Shown here in pieces: positions 7,173 to 14,070 of a stretch of DNA of 31,402 bases. A program made the position numbers and the translations under genes. The number at the start of each line of letters is the position of its first letter. The first letter of the stretch is position 1. This DNA comes from a virus, in the IMG/VR virus record IMGVR_UViG_3300010883_000248, positions 1 to 31,402 of that record. One strand, written 5' to 3'. The notes beneath the pieces are model-generated. The model searched no databases. It saw only the letters and a program-made list of their open reading frames with translations, and was not told the origin of the DNA.

Positions 7173-9137
7173 TTAGATAATGTTAAGATCCAAGACCGTA
7201 ACAGTCCCGTAGAAATCGCTACGAACCATCTTCTTACCATAGCGAGTCATGACACCCTTACGCGGGGTGAAGTCCTCAGGAGCGAAGATAGTCGGAGTGA
7301 CGATAAGCGGAACATATGGAGCATAAACATACCCAGTCTCAAGATAACTACCACCCTTGTAACCAACAAGAATCTTGTTGCGGGGGAAGTAGGGGTCCTT
7401 GTAGACTGTGAAGCGATTGCTCAAAGTTCCAACCTTGTCGGCACCGAGACTGAATGGAGCACCAACCTGGCCATCACCATCAAGGGTGTAGTCAGGACGA
7501 TAGAGCACCGAAGCCTCAAGCATGGTAGCAACATCAGGTGAAACCACGATGAAGTTAGCGGAACCACGCAGCGTCAGCCGGTGAATCTCATTAGCAACAT
7601 CAATGATGGTCTCGACAAGAGTCTCATACCACTCACGAACCGTACCTGTAAAGGCTGGTCCCGGTGAGAGTGAAGAAGCCTTGGTAACTGCATTACCATT
7701 CTCACGATTAACAAAGTTACCCGGAGCCCGTGACCAGTAACGCGAAGTCTTAGCCTGCGTCAGGAGGTCGTTGAGAATCTCACGATCAATCTCTAGAGCA
7801 ATCTGCTCGGAGAGAATCTGTGTAAGCTCAACCTCAGCATCCAAGCTGTGATACGCGTTCAGGTCCTGAGCAAGCTCTGGGGACCAACGTGCACGCAACT
7901 TACGTGTAACCGCAGTAACTGCAATTGACTCAACCTTGATGTCAATTTCCGGAATAGTCGGTGAAGGTGACGAACCAAAATTAGACTCGAAGGTTGGAAT
8001 GGTGAGAGTATCACCATCACTACCGGCATTAAGAACCGGATCAATCGGGAATGACAGGCTTACCAATCCAAGTGATGCCACATCAGAGGCATCAACACCG
8101 TTACCAGAACAAATCAGCAACAAAGCACCTTCGGAGTTTGAAGGAGATACCAGCGGATTCGCTGTAAATGCAGAACCGTCCCAGGTACCAAGCTGGTTCA
8201 AACGACGAACGTTGACCAGATTAGTGCTACCCTGTACAGCGTTAGCAGTAGTAGAATCCACGTTCTTGAAACCTGTACCACCAGCCACTTGACCTGCTCC
8301 ATCACTGAAATACAGACCGAAGTCTTTCGCCATGGTCCAGTCCGGTGTACCACCACTATTGATAGTATCACCAGAAGCATCAAGGTTCGCAGTCTTCAAG
8401 ATAACCGCAACGTAGGTGTTTGGTGTTGCAACACCTGGATTGTTTTCAATCTTGGACGTCAGTTGAGGATCAAACTGTATCAGCTTACCATCACTACCTG
8501 TTGCTTCCAAATACACACCACTATCACCACCAGCCGAGAGAGAATTAGCTCCCTGATATGCACCAGAAGCAAATAGGTCTCCAGCCGCAAGATTGGATGC
8601 ATTATAAACGCGCGAATAACCAGATCCGGCCAGGTTATACTGTCCGCCGACTCCCAATGAGCCAGAACGGATGCCCTTACCAGTGGGCTGGTTGTAAATG
8701 GAACTACCGCTAGGATATACTGCGGCGCCCGCGGACGTTGACCCGCCGGCTCCATCAACACCACCTTGACCCGTGCCATATGTGTAATCCAAGTAGAAAA
8801 GCAGGCCAGAAGGCAGGCTCATCGGCTGGATAGAAACGAGTTCGTTAGCAACAAGGCCACCGAAAACCCGACGAACGATCGGGAAAGCGATATTGCTGAA
8901 GCCACGAAGATCACCGGAAGATGTCGTTAGACCTCCACCGGTTGAGATAGAGCTTTGCTCTCTAAGTACTTGGCCAGCCTGGTTTTCAAGCATGCGCGAC
9001 ATGTTTTCACGTTTGGTTCCTTCGAGTCCACGAAGGAGACCGGTGCGCGCCCACTTGTCAACAAGGCGACGATTGTGGGTACCCAGATGTCTCTGGCGTA
9101 TACCCTCTGTCAGTTGATTAAGTGAAAAAGTCTTCAT
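7173..9137 (-). CDS. Major capsid protein (T4 gp23-like)
   Basis: 654 aa, ATG start with AAAGGAGA upstream. Two blocks match the gp23 family. Residues about 29-115 hold WARTGLLRGLEG, MLENQAGQVLRE, FPIVRRVFGGLVANELVSIQ and PMSLPSGLLFYLDY; gp23 has LLENQ, VRR and VQPMNGPTGLIF in the same order. Residues about 411-445 hold RARWSPELAQDLNAYHSLDA and EVELTQILSEQIALEIDRE. An LRE at 58-60 fits the (L/I)-x-E cleavage rule of gp21-type proteases and lies where T4 gp23 loses its 65-residue propeptide. A Gly/Ser/Ala-rich insertion (about 123-400) makes it longer than gp23 (521 aa). It follows the scaffold gene and is closed by a strong terminator. GC-richer codon use than most neighbours fits very high expression. 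Confidence 0.93.
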   Translation of the reverse strand: MKTFSLNQLTEGIRQRHLGTHNRRLVDKWARTGLLRGLEGTKRENMSRMLENQAGQVLREQSSISTGGGLTTSSGDLRGFSNIAFPIVRRVFGGLVANELVSIQPMSLPSGLLFYLDYTYGTGQGGVDGAGGSTSAGAAVYPSGSSIYNQPTGKGIRSGSLGVGGQYNLAGSGYSRVYNASNLAAGDLFASGAYQGANSLSAGGDSGVYLEATGSDGKLIQFDPQLTSKIENNPGVATPNTYVAVILKTANLDASGDTINSGGTPDWTMAKDFGLYFSDGAGQVAGGTGFKNVDSTTANAVQGSTNLVNVRRLNQLGTWDGSAFTANPLVSPSNSEGALLLICSGNGVDASDVASLGLVSLSFPIDPVLNAGSDGDTLTIPTFESNFGSSPSPTIPEIDIKVESIAVTAVTRKLRARWSPELAQDLNAYHSLDAEVELTQILSEQIALEIDREILNDLLTQAKTSRYWSRAPGNFVNRENGNAVTKASSLSPGPAFTGTVREWYETLVETIIDVANEIHRLTLRGSANFIVVSPDVATMLEASVLYRPDYTLDGDGQVGAPFSLGADKVGTLSNRFTVYKDPYFPRNKILVGYKGGSYLETGYVYAPYVPLIVTPTIFAPEDFTPRKGVMTRYGKKMVRSDFYGTVTVLDLNII

Positions 9138-9152
9138 TTTTATTCTCCTTTA

Positions 9153-9159
9153 ATAAATA
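9153..9159 (-). promoter_or_regulatory. Candidate late-promoter-like AT box upstream of capsid gene
   Basis: The minus strand reads TTTATTTATTAAAGGAG, so the AT box lies directly before the capsid Shine-Dalgarno. A start this close would leave a very short leader. It may simply be an AT-rich unstructured leader that helps initiation. Confidence 0.2.
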
Positions 9160-9180
9160 AAAACACTGGTTTAAATCGAG

Positions 9181-10245
9181 TTAGTTCTTGTTCGAAATTC
9201 CCGCAAGAACAGCCCATCGATCTACCTCATTTCCATTGTTGGTCGCGCTAGCTGACCGGATTGATCTGGAAGACGAACCGAGCGTTCGGGGGTTGCGTCC
9301 CTCAGCAAGTGAGCCCTTAGGGCCACGCTTGTTCAGAGAAGCAGTCAAACTCTTATAAAGCAACTTTGCTTCACGAAGAGTCTTAGCATTATCCAAAGCC
9401 TCAACGATTGCTCGCTGTTGCTTGGTATTGAGATTCCGGTTCTGCATCAGCTTATTGACATACAAAAGCTTTGCATTGAACAGGTTCATCTCAGTAAGCT
9501 GACCTTTAAGAGTACCAACAGCCTTGCGGTACTCAACCAGCTTTTTCTTGAGAGCGTGATTTTTACGGCTCTCATTCATTCCTTTAGTCTGTCGACGTCG
9601 CCGGCGTTCCACAACAGGCACATCCACCTCTGCAGATCCAAGCTCATCGGCGAGGGCGTTGATCAGGTCTTCCTCATCAACATCAACAATCACATCACCA
9701 AGATCCTCACCGCCGTGATCCAGGTATGGATCAGCATCAACGGCTTCATCTTGCTCACGAATGCGTCGCATACGCCGAAGTTCCTTACGAAGAACAGCTT
9801 CATCAATCTCAAGGACTTCTTCTTCGGCCTCTTCCCCGACTTCAACCTCTTCCTCTTCAGCACCGACGGTAAGATCCAATCCTAAGGCAGCGCCAAGATC
9901 TTCAAGGGCCGCTTCGGCATCCTCAACGGGAATCACATCTTCGATTGGACTTGCCTCAGCTTCAACTTCATCTTCGGCAAATTCAATTTCTTCATCCTGC
10001 TCACTCAACCCACTAAGGTAGGTCTCAAGCACCTCATCGGAAATTTCTTCCTCGGCTTCCTCTTCGCCCTGAACGACAACATCCACGTCCAAGTCTTCTA
10101 GGCTAGCCGAATTTTCCACTCCCAATACCTCGACATCATCTTCATCGAAAACAACATCGAACTCATCTAGATCGCCCTTGCGATCTCCTTCATACTGGCC
10201 TTCGAAAAGCCTATCAAACAAGGTGTTAGTTCGTCGCTTTGACAT
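9181..10245 (-). CDS. Possible short scaffold isoform from an internal start
   Basis: In-frame ATG at codon 208 of the long scaffold gene would give 354 aa beginning MSKRRTNTLFDRLFEGQ. The preceding bases read AAGGAGATAAAAAAA, a Shine-Dalgarno as strong as that of the capsid gene, nine nt from the ATG. The product would keep the acidic centre and the conserved C-terminal helical block and lose the N-terminal helices. Nested scaffold products are known in other phages (lambda Nu3 within C). Whether this start is used, or the upstream part was once a separate gene, cannot be told from sequence. Confidence 0.5.
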   Translation of the reverse strand: MSKRRTNTLFDRLFEGQYEGDRKGDLDEFDVVFDEDDVEVLGVENSASLEDLDVDVVVQGEEEAEEEISDEVLETYLSGLSEQDEEIEFAEDEVEAEASPIEDVIPVEDAEAALEDLGAALGLDLTVGAEEEEVEVGEEAEEEVLEIDEAVLRKELRRMRRIREQDEAVDADPYLDHGGEDLGDVIVDVDEEDLINALADELGSAEVDVPVVERRRRRQTKGMNESRKNHALKKKLVEYRKAVGTLKGQLTEMNLFNAKLLYVNKLMQNRNLNTKQQRAIVEALDNAKTLREAKLLYKSLTASLNKRGPKGSLAEGRNPRTLGSSSRSIRSASATNNGNEVDRWAVLAGISNKN

Positions 10246-10866
10246 TTTTTTTATCTCCTTAACAATAAAATTGTACTTTAAACGAATATTCTTTGCATTC
10301 GCCGTACCTTCTGTAAGTATTACGTCTTTACGTAAACTTATCATTTCTTTTAACAACTGTGTGTAATATTTGCGGACAGACTCCCATAGTGTGGAATCCC
10401 TTTTAACAGTCCCGACATGATTTAACAGCCTATTAAGGGCATTAAGATTTTTAGCTATACCGTCTAGGCTTTCAATAAGCCCAACATTTTTTTGAAGTTT
10501 AGAAGGATCTCTAATTAAATTTGCCAATGCGCGTGCTGATTCAGCATTTAAATTGACCAATAAATCTTCCTCCTCATCTTCTTCAGTTTCAACTGCCATT
10601 TCTCCTGATGAAACAGCAATATTTGCCTCACCATTGACATTGATATTAACAGTTTGTGAAGAATCATCATCCTCAAAAGATTCATCATCCAGATCTAGCA
10701 CATCTTCAATGCTATCAAAGCTCTCTTCATCGCCCATGAGCTCTTGCTCAATCAAAAAACGAATTTTTGGAGCCATGGCATCGATGATTTTATTTTTAGC
10801 ATTTTCTTCCGCTAACATTTTTAATTTTCTTGCATCTGCAATTGCATCATCAAACATTGTTGACAT
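9181..10866 (-). CDS. Prohead scaffold / head-core protein (T4 gp22-like), long form
   Basis: 561 aa from ATG 10866 with GAGGAGA upstream. The N-terminus is a helix, MFDDAIADARKLKMLAEENA, followed by IRFLIEQEL, then acidic stretches. The central region (about 230-400) is extremely acidic. A basic RRRRRQ segment near 425 precedes the most conserved part, residues about 448-507 (LKGQLTEMNLFNAKLLYVNK and KTLREAKLLYKSL), a helical block typical of scaffold/core proteins in T4-like phages. Scaffolds form the prohead core and are degraded by the prohead protease. Position directly before the capsid gene supports this. It is twice the length of T4 gp22 (269 aa). A strong internal Shine-Dalgarno and in-frame ATG at 10245 suggest that the C-terminal 354 residues are also made separately. 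Base composition changes there, with the 5' part more AT-rich. Confidence 0.75.
   Translation of the reverse strand: MSTMFDDAIADARKLKMLAEENAKNKIIDAMAPKIRFLIEQELMGDEESFDSIEDVLDLDDESFEDDDSSQTVNINVNGEANIAVSSGEMAVETEEDEEEDLLVNLNAESARALANLIRDPSKLQKNVGLIESLDGIAKNLNALNRLLNHVGTVKRDSTLWESVRKYYTQLLKEMISLRKDVILTEGTANAKNIRLKYNFIVKEIKKMSKRRTNTLFDRLFEGQYEGDRKGDLDEFDVVFDEDDVEVLGVENSASLEDLDVDVVVQGEEEAEEEISDEVLETYLSGLSEQDEEIEFAEDEVEAEASPIEDVIPVEDAEAALEDLGAALGLDLTVGAEEEEVEVGEEAEEEVLEIDEAVLRKELRRMRRIREQDEAVDADPYLDHGGEDLGDVIVDVDEEDLINALADELGSAEVDVPVVERRRRRQTKGMNESRKNHALKKKLVEYRKAVGTLKGQLTEMNLFNAKLLYVNKLMQNRNLNTKQQRAIVEALDNAKTLREAKLLYKSLTASLNKRGPKGSLAEGRNPRTLGSSSRSIRSASATNNGNEVDRWAVLAGISNKN
10243..10260 (-). promoter_or_regulatory. 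Strong internal ribosome binding site within scaffold gene
   Basis: The minus strand has AAGGAGAT, an A-rich spacer, then ATG at 10245. Read as protein the same bases encode VKEIKKM, so the site is embedded in an intact reading frame. The spacing (nine nt) and A-rich spacer closely match the capsid gene's initiation region. Confidence 0.65.
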
Positions 10867-10883
10867 TCTAGTCTCCTCACTTT

Positions 10884-10924
10884 AAAGTAAATATATTAAA
10901 AAAATAGTTTAATTCACTTACTTT
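10884..10924 (-). other. Imperfect hairpin spanning the bS21 stop codon
   Basis: A symmetrical inverted repeat: AAAGTAA at 884-890 of this kilobase pairs with TTACTTT at 918-924, and ATTAAA at 895-900 pairs with TTTAAT at 908-913, with a 4x4 internal loop and a seven-base hairpin loop. No T tract follows in the direction of transcription, so it is not a standard terminator. The arms are AT-rich; stability is modest and chance is possible. Confidence 0.35.
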
Positions 10925-11135
10925 TTTTCATTTGTTCCCGCTGTTGCCGTAATTTCCCCGCATGAGACCGTTTCCGGCGCCTCTCACCTTTCGGCATAAA
11001 AAATGAACGATCCTTAACTTCTTTCACAATTCCTTCCTCTTTGCACTTCCGCAAAAATTTGCGAATAAGTTGCTCGGTGGTCCTAATTTTACCACCTAGC
11101 TTAACACTAACATTGATTGGAGTTTTTTTTCCCAC
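10914..11135 (-). CDS. rpsU-like: Phage-encoded ribosomal protein bS21 homologue
   Basis: 73 aa from a GTG start with AAGG upstream. It follows the bS21 pattern over nearly the full length: INVSVKLGG, then LIRKFLRKCKEEGIVKEVKD (compare the bacterial RRFKRSCEKAGVLAEVRRR), RSFFMPKGERRRKRSHAGK and a basic helical tail. Length matches bacterial bS21 (about 70 aa). bS21 sits near the 3' end of 16S rRNA in the 30S subunit and helps initiation on mRNA. Phage versions are known from pelagiphages and huge phages and are thought to enter host ribosomes. Here it lies inside the late head operon, directly before the scaffold and capsid genes, so it is probably made during virion synthesis. No key part appears to be missing. 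Confidence 0.9.
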   Translation of the reverse strand: MGKKTPINVSVKLGGKIRTTEQLIRKFLRKCKEEGIVKEVKDRSFFMPKGERRRKRSHAGKLRQQREQMKKSK

Positions 11136-11183
11136 AGCTTACTACCTTCTCTTATCCTTGTTTTATATTACTACAAACACAGC

Positions 11184-11828
11184 TTAAAAACCCTTCGAGT
11201 TTTGATTATGTATTCTTTTTAGCGTCTTTTCTATTTTAGCCAAAGTTAATTCATCATCGCTTAAAATATCTTGTAATCTATACGCTGTAATTTCGTCTTC
11301 ATCATCTTCAAGCGCTATGGCAGCTTTGGGAGGGCGATGAGCATATCCTTGTTCGGTACCTGTTTTAAAAGCTGAACTAGACGTAAATGAGGGATTGGTC
11401 GAAGAACCGCCAGAAACTGCCTGAATTTTTTTAGTCCAACCAGGAAATGGAACGATACTGTTTTTTGCAAAAGGCATACCAGACTCAGAAACTCCTCCAA
11501 GTCCAGGTGTGTTTCCGGCTACGTAATAAAATGGATCTGTTTTGTTTTTGGCAAGAAAATCAACAGGTGAATAACCTAGATTAACTTTTTTTACAAATTT
11601 ATCCAATTCGTCCTCGTCAAATGCCAAATCATATTCCTCCGTCTCATATTCATCCGGAGCCGTATATGGAAAAGTGTCACCAGAATTGCGGGGCTCATTG
11701 AAACCGGTAGGGCTGACTTGTCCATATCCCAGGCCTTTTCTATCATCAGGGAATAAAGCGCCATGATTACGATATGTACCTTTGGTGCTTACCTTTGCAT
11801 GACGAGAAATTCCTGTTTGTTCTTGCAT
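11184..11828 (-). CDS. Conserved-looking virion-region protein of unknown function
   Basis: 214 aa, not recognised. No clear Shine-Dalgarno precedes ATG 11828, so the start is only probable. The N-terminal 60 residues are Gly/Tyr/Pro-rich and extended (GTYRNHGALFPDDRKGLGYG, then FNEPRNSGDTFPYTAPDEYE). A short acidic helix (DEDELDKFVKKVNLGY), a Gly/Ser-rich linker and a charged C-terminal helix (ITAYRLQDILSDDELTLAK) follow. There is no membrane segment. It lies between the three paralogous genes and bS21, and its low-complexity style resembles those paralogues but lacks their shared motifs. A minor head or internal core protein is possible from location alone. Confidence 0.7.
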   Translation of the reverse strand: MQEQTGISRHAKVSTKGTYRNHGALFPDDRKGLGYGQVSPTGFNEPRNSGDTFPYTAPDEYETEEYDLAFDEDELDKFVKKVNLGYSPVDFLAKNKTDPFYYVAGNTPGLGGVSESGMPFAKNSIVPFPGWTKKIQAVSGGSSTNPSFTSSSAFKTGTEQGYAHRPPKAAIALEDDEDEITAYRLQDILSDDELTLAKIEKTLKRIHNQNSKGF

Positions 11829-11867
11829 AAAACTAAATAGGTTTTAAAAAATAACTTTACACTAGAA

Positions 11868-12503
11868 CTAAGCAGGACCTGTTGCACCAGAATCACCGAG
11901 AAGATAATCACCCAATGTAACAGCCTCTACATCCTTGTAGTCCTTGTCATCCCAACCGGTACCATCTTTCAAGATATTAACGGACGCATTTTGAGGACTA
12001 AGCAATGTACCTTCACCCACAAATGGAGCAGACGCCTTGTGCCCAGGATCATTTGCCCAATCAGATAACACTAAATCCACAGATCCATCGGCATTCTTTC
12101 TAGGGTCGGGTTGTGCATAGGGATCTGCATTTGGGGCAGATTTCAAGTTGGGAACAAAAGAATTGATTGGGTCACCCGGTGAATAAACATAATCCCATCC
12201 TTGCCCAAAATCGTAAGCCGGAGGTGTTAACACGCCATAACCCAAATAATCTCGATTAAATGGTACCTCAAATGCATAATAACCGCCTGAATCTTCAACA
12301 GCACCCCGCATCACCTGAGTCCGAAATGCTTTCTTTACCAGGACATCAGTCATTTTTGGATTGTCAGAGGTATCAAGCACTAATGGACTTCCATGGAAAG
12401 CCTCAGAGAGTATTTCGGAATCCGCTGTTGAAAACCCATTTAGGGATCCCAGACTTCGCTCAGTAGGTTGTACAGGTTCTACAACAGTTTGGGGTGTCGG
12501 CAT
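11868..12503 (-). CDS. Tandem paralogue 3 of an unrecognised head-region family
   Basis: 211 aa. The ATG overlaps the preceding stop (TAATG) and its Shine-Dalgarno GTAGGAGA lies inside the previous gene's end, so translation is coupled. Shared family motifs in order: PQTVVEPV near the start; FSTADSEILSEAFHGSPL; a GGYYAFEVPFN block; PPAYDF; GDPINSFVPNLKSAPNADPY; DWANDPGHKASAPFVGEG followed by SPQ; and a C-terminal LGDYLLG. It is Pro/Asn/Asp/Gly-rich with little predicted helix. No enzymatic motif or membrane segment is seen. It is closest to paralogue 2. Function unknown; placement among prohead genes suggests a virion or assembly component. Confidence 0.78.
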   Translation of the reverse strand: MPTPQTVVEPVQPTERSLGSLNGFSTADSEILSEAFHGSPLVLDTSDNPKMTDVLVKKAFRTQVMRGAVEDSGGYYAFEVPFNRDYLGYGVLTPPAYDFGQGWDYVYSPGDPINSFVPNLKSAPNADPYAQPDPRKNADGSVDLVLSDWANDPGHKASAPFVGEGTLLSPQNASVNILKDGTGWDDKDYKDVEAVTLGDYLLGDSGATGPA

Positions 12504-13180
12504 TAGGTGATATCTCCTACCAGCTGATCAGGTGAAGGCTCGCCTGATTTAGGAACTCCTCCAGCATATCCCGGCATATAATTTCCCAATAATTCGGATG
12601 AAACATCCTTAGGATCTGTACCAGGAATAACGGACCACCCTGTATCATTGGTTCCATAGAGCTGATCAAATGTTGTTTTTTGAGGAGAAACAGCGGTTCC
12701 AGGACCCATAAATGGTGATGACCCCTTATTTCCATCGTCATTAGCCCACTCTGTCATCTTGGGACCTGGTTTGGGCTGCTGCAAAGGATCAGCGTTGGGA
12801 GACGACATAAGATTAGGAACAAAAGAATTAATCGGGTCGCCTGCCTTTTGCCATTGAAAATCATAAGCAGGGGGTGCTAAGGGTGCACCATCATCCAAAT
12901 CAATGGCTGGACCTTGAAAATTAAGATTAAATGGAATTGGAAAACCCCAGTATGCACCGTCTTCTACGACACCATTCATCACAAAAACCGCGAAAGTAGT
13001 TTTCACTGCCGCATCGTTCATGTGTTGAATTTCTAAGGGATCACCATGGGGGGCAACTTCAGCGTGTTGGCCTGTTATGGGACTGGCTGAGAATTGCTGC
13101 GCCAAGGATTTATAATCCGACGTTCCCATCCCTCCCTGTGTCTTGACTTTTACATCAACTATAGTTTGGGGAAGAGACAT
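12503..13180 (-). CDS. Tandem paralogue 2 of an unrecognised head-region family
   Basis: 225 aa, ATG start with TGGAGA placed in the last codons of the preceding gene. It shares with paralogue 3 the PQTIVDV start, the PPAYDF block, GDPINSFVPNLMSSPNADP, a QPKPGP linker, EWANDDGNKGSSPFMGPGT, the SPQKT element and a LGNYMPG ending. The central segment AYWGFPIPFNLNFQGP corresponds to GGYYAFEVPFNRDYLGYG of paralogue 3. The protein looks extended and beta/loop-rich with no recognised catalytic residues. The near-identical architecture of adjacent genes shows duplication followed by strong divergence. Function unknown. Confidence 0.78.
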   Translation of the reverse strand: MSLPQTIVDVKVKTQGGMGTSDYKSLAQQFSASPITGQHAEVAPHGDPLEIQHMNDAAVKTTFAVFVMNGVVEDGAYWGFPIPFNLNFQGPAIDLDDGAPLAPPAYDFQWQKAGDPINSFVPNLMSSPNADPLQQPKPGPKMTEWANDDGNKGSSPFMGPGTAVSPQKTTFDQLYGTNDTGWSVIPGTDPKDVSSELLGNYMPGYAGGVPKSGEPSPDQLVGDIT

Positions 13181-13183
13181 TTA

Positions 13184-13690
13184 TCAATCTCCAGTGTATT
13201 GTGACCTACCTGGATTTGTCGACATTACATAATCACCAAGCTTTGTTTTGGCGATTTCTTTCGCGGTTTTTGACGGACTGATTCTGCCTTCACCACTTCC
13301 ATATGTTTGGTTGGTTGGTACCTGATCAGCATTAGGAGGTTCAGGTAAATCAGTGGGATTTGTAGATCCTACACCGGGAGAAGCCACGTTCGGAACAAAC
13401 GGAGTCGCAGGAAGACCAGCGGCGCCAGTCTCCACATCTTCAAGATTAGGAGCATCCGGATAGGTAGGGTTATACTCTCCAAAATAATATCCTCCATCAT
13501 TGATGGGCTTCATTAGAACATCTTCATATTCAGCCGTGACAGACTCATCTGTCATTGTCTGCCTACCAATAATTGGTGACTGAGGAAATGCTTTGCTCAA
13601 AAGCTTTGAGTTAGCCGTGGAGTATCCCGCAACATCACCCAATCCACCGTCGGTCTTAAGCGGCTCAACCATTGTTTGTTTTGAAGCCAT
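13184..13690 (-). CDS. Tandem paralogue 1 of an unrecognised head-region family
   Basis: 168 aa, ATG start with GGGAGA upstream. It is the shortest and most diverged member. It retains the KQTMVEPL start, GYSTANSKLLSKAFPQSPII (closely matching paralogue 3), a GGYYFGEYNPTYPDAP block, PFVPNVASP, PPNADQ, the SPSKT element and a LGDYVMS ending. It lacks the PPAYDF and WAND-x-G-x-K segments, which accounts for the shorter length. It opens the three-gene block; the next gene starts three nt after its stop. No function can be assigned from sequence. Confidence 0.75.
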   Translation of the reverse strand: MASKQTMVEPLKTDGGLGDVAGYSTANSKLLSKAFPQSPIIGRQTMTDESVTAEYEDVLMKPINDGGYYFGEYNPTYPDAPNLEDVETGAAGLPATPFVPNVASPGVGSTNPTDLPEPPNADQVPTNQTYGSGEGRISPSKTAKEIAKTKLGDYVMSTNPGRSQYTGD

Positions 13691-13714
13691 TTTTTTCTCC
13701 CAAAATTAATTTAA

Positions 13715-13993
13715 TTACAGTTTCTTAATTATTCTTTTCCGCAAATGCTTTTTGGCTTCCGCAATGCGAAAAAGACGCTTTTTCAATTTATTCTCTTTGA
13801 TTTTTAGCACATTCATCCAATCGATGTCTTGTTCCAGAGAATCAGCCAATTCATCGGCAGGGACTTCCTCAGCCTTTTCAGCCACTTTTGTAGCATCCTC
13901 TTCACCTGTCTCCAGGACTTCCATCATCTTTTTCTTTTCTTGTAACACCAGGCGCTTAAGCAATGCCGGTGTTAATTTAGTTCTCTTAGCCAT
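13715..13993 (-). CDS. Small highly charged helical protein, possible head-core component
   Basis: 92 aa, ATG start with a strong TAGGAGGAA upstream. The N-terminal helix (KLTPALLKRLVLQEKKKMME) is followed by an acidic, Ala/Glu-rich middle and a very basic C-terminal helix (ENKLKKRLFRIAEAKKHLRK). The whole protein should be helical. It has no membrane segment or enzyme motif. Its size, charge pattern and location between prohead protease and scaffold recall the small core proteins gp67/gp68 of T4, but there is no sequence-level proof. Its N-terminal helix resembles that of the neighbouring 138-aa protein. Confidence 0.65.
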   Translation of the reverse strand: MAKRTKLTPALLKRLVLQEKKKMMEVLETGEEDATKVAEKAEEVPADELADSLEQDIDWMNVLKIKENKLKKRLFRIAEAKKHLRKRIIKKL

Positions 13994-14070
13994 TATGAAT
14001 TTCCTCCTACTAGGAACCCTATACGCTTATACATATTTCACACACGGCGATTCTTTACAGAGTTTTTTAA

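Noticed and set aside
2202-9159. T4-type late promoters (ATAAATA) on the plus strand in gaps
   Set aside because: They would fire antisense to every gene in the window. The same bases read on the coding strand are reported as a possible lineage-specific box instead.
9418-10885. Plus-strand Ser-rich ORFs opposite the scaffold gene
   Set aside because: They are shadows of the acidic scaffold sequence and have no coding features of their own.
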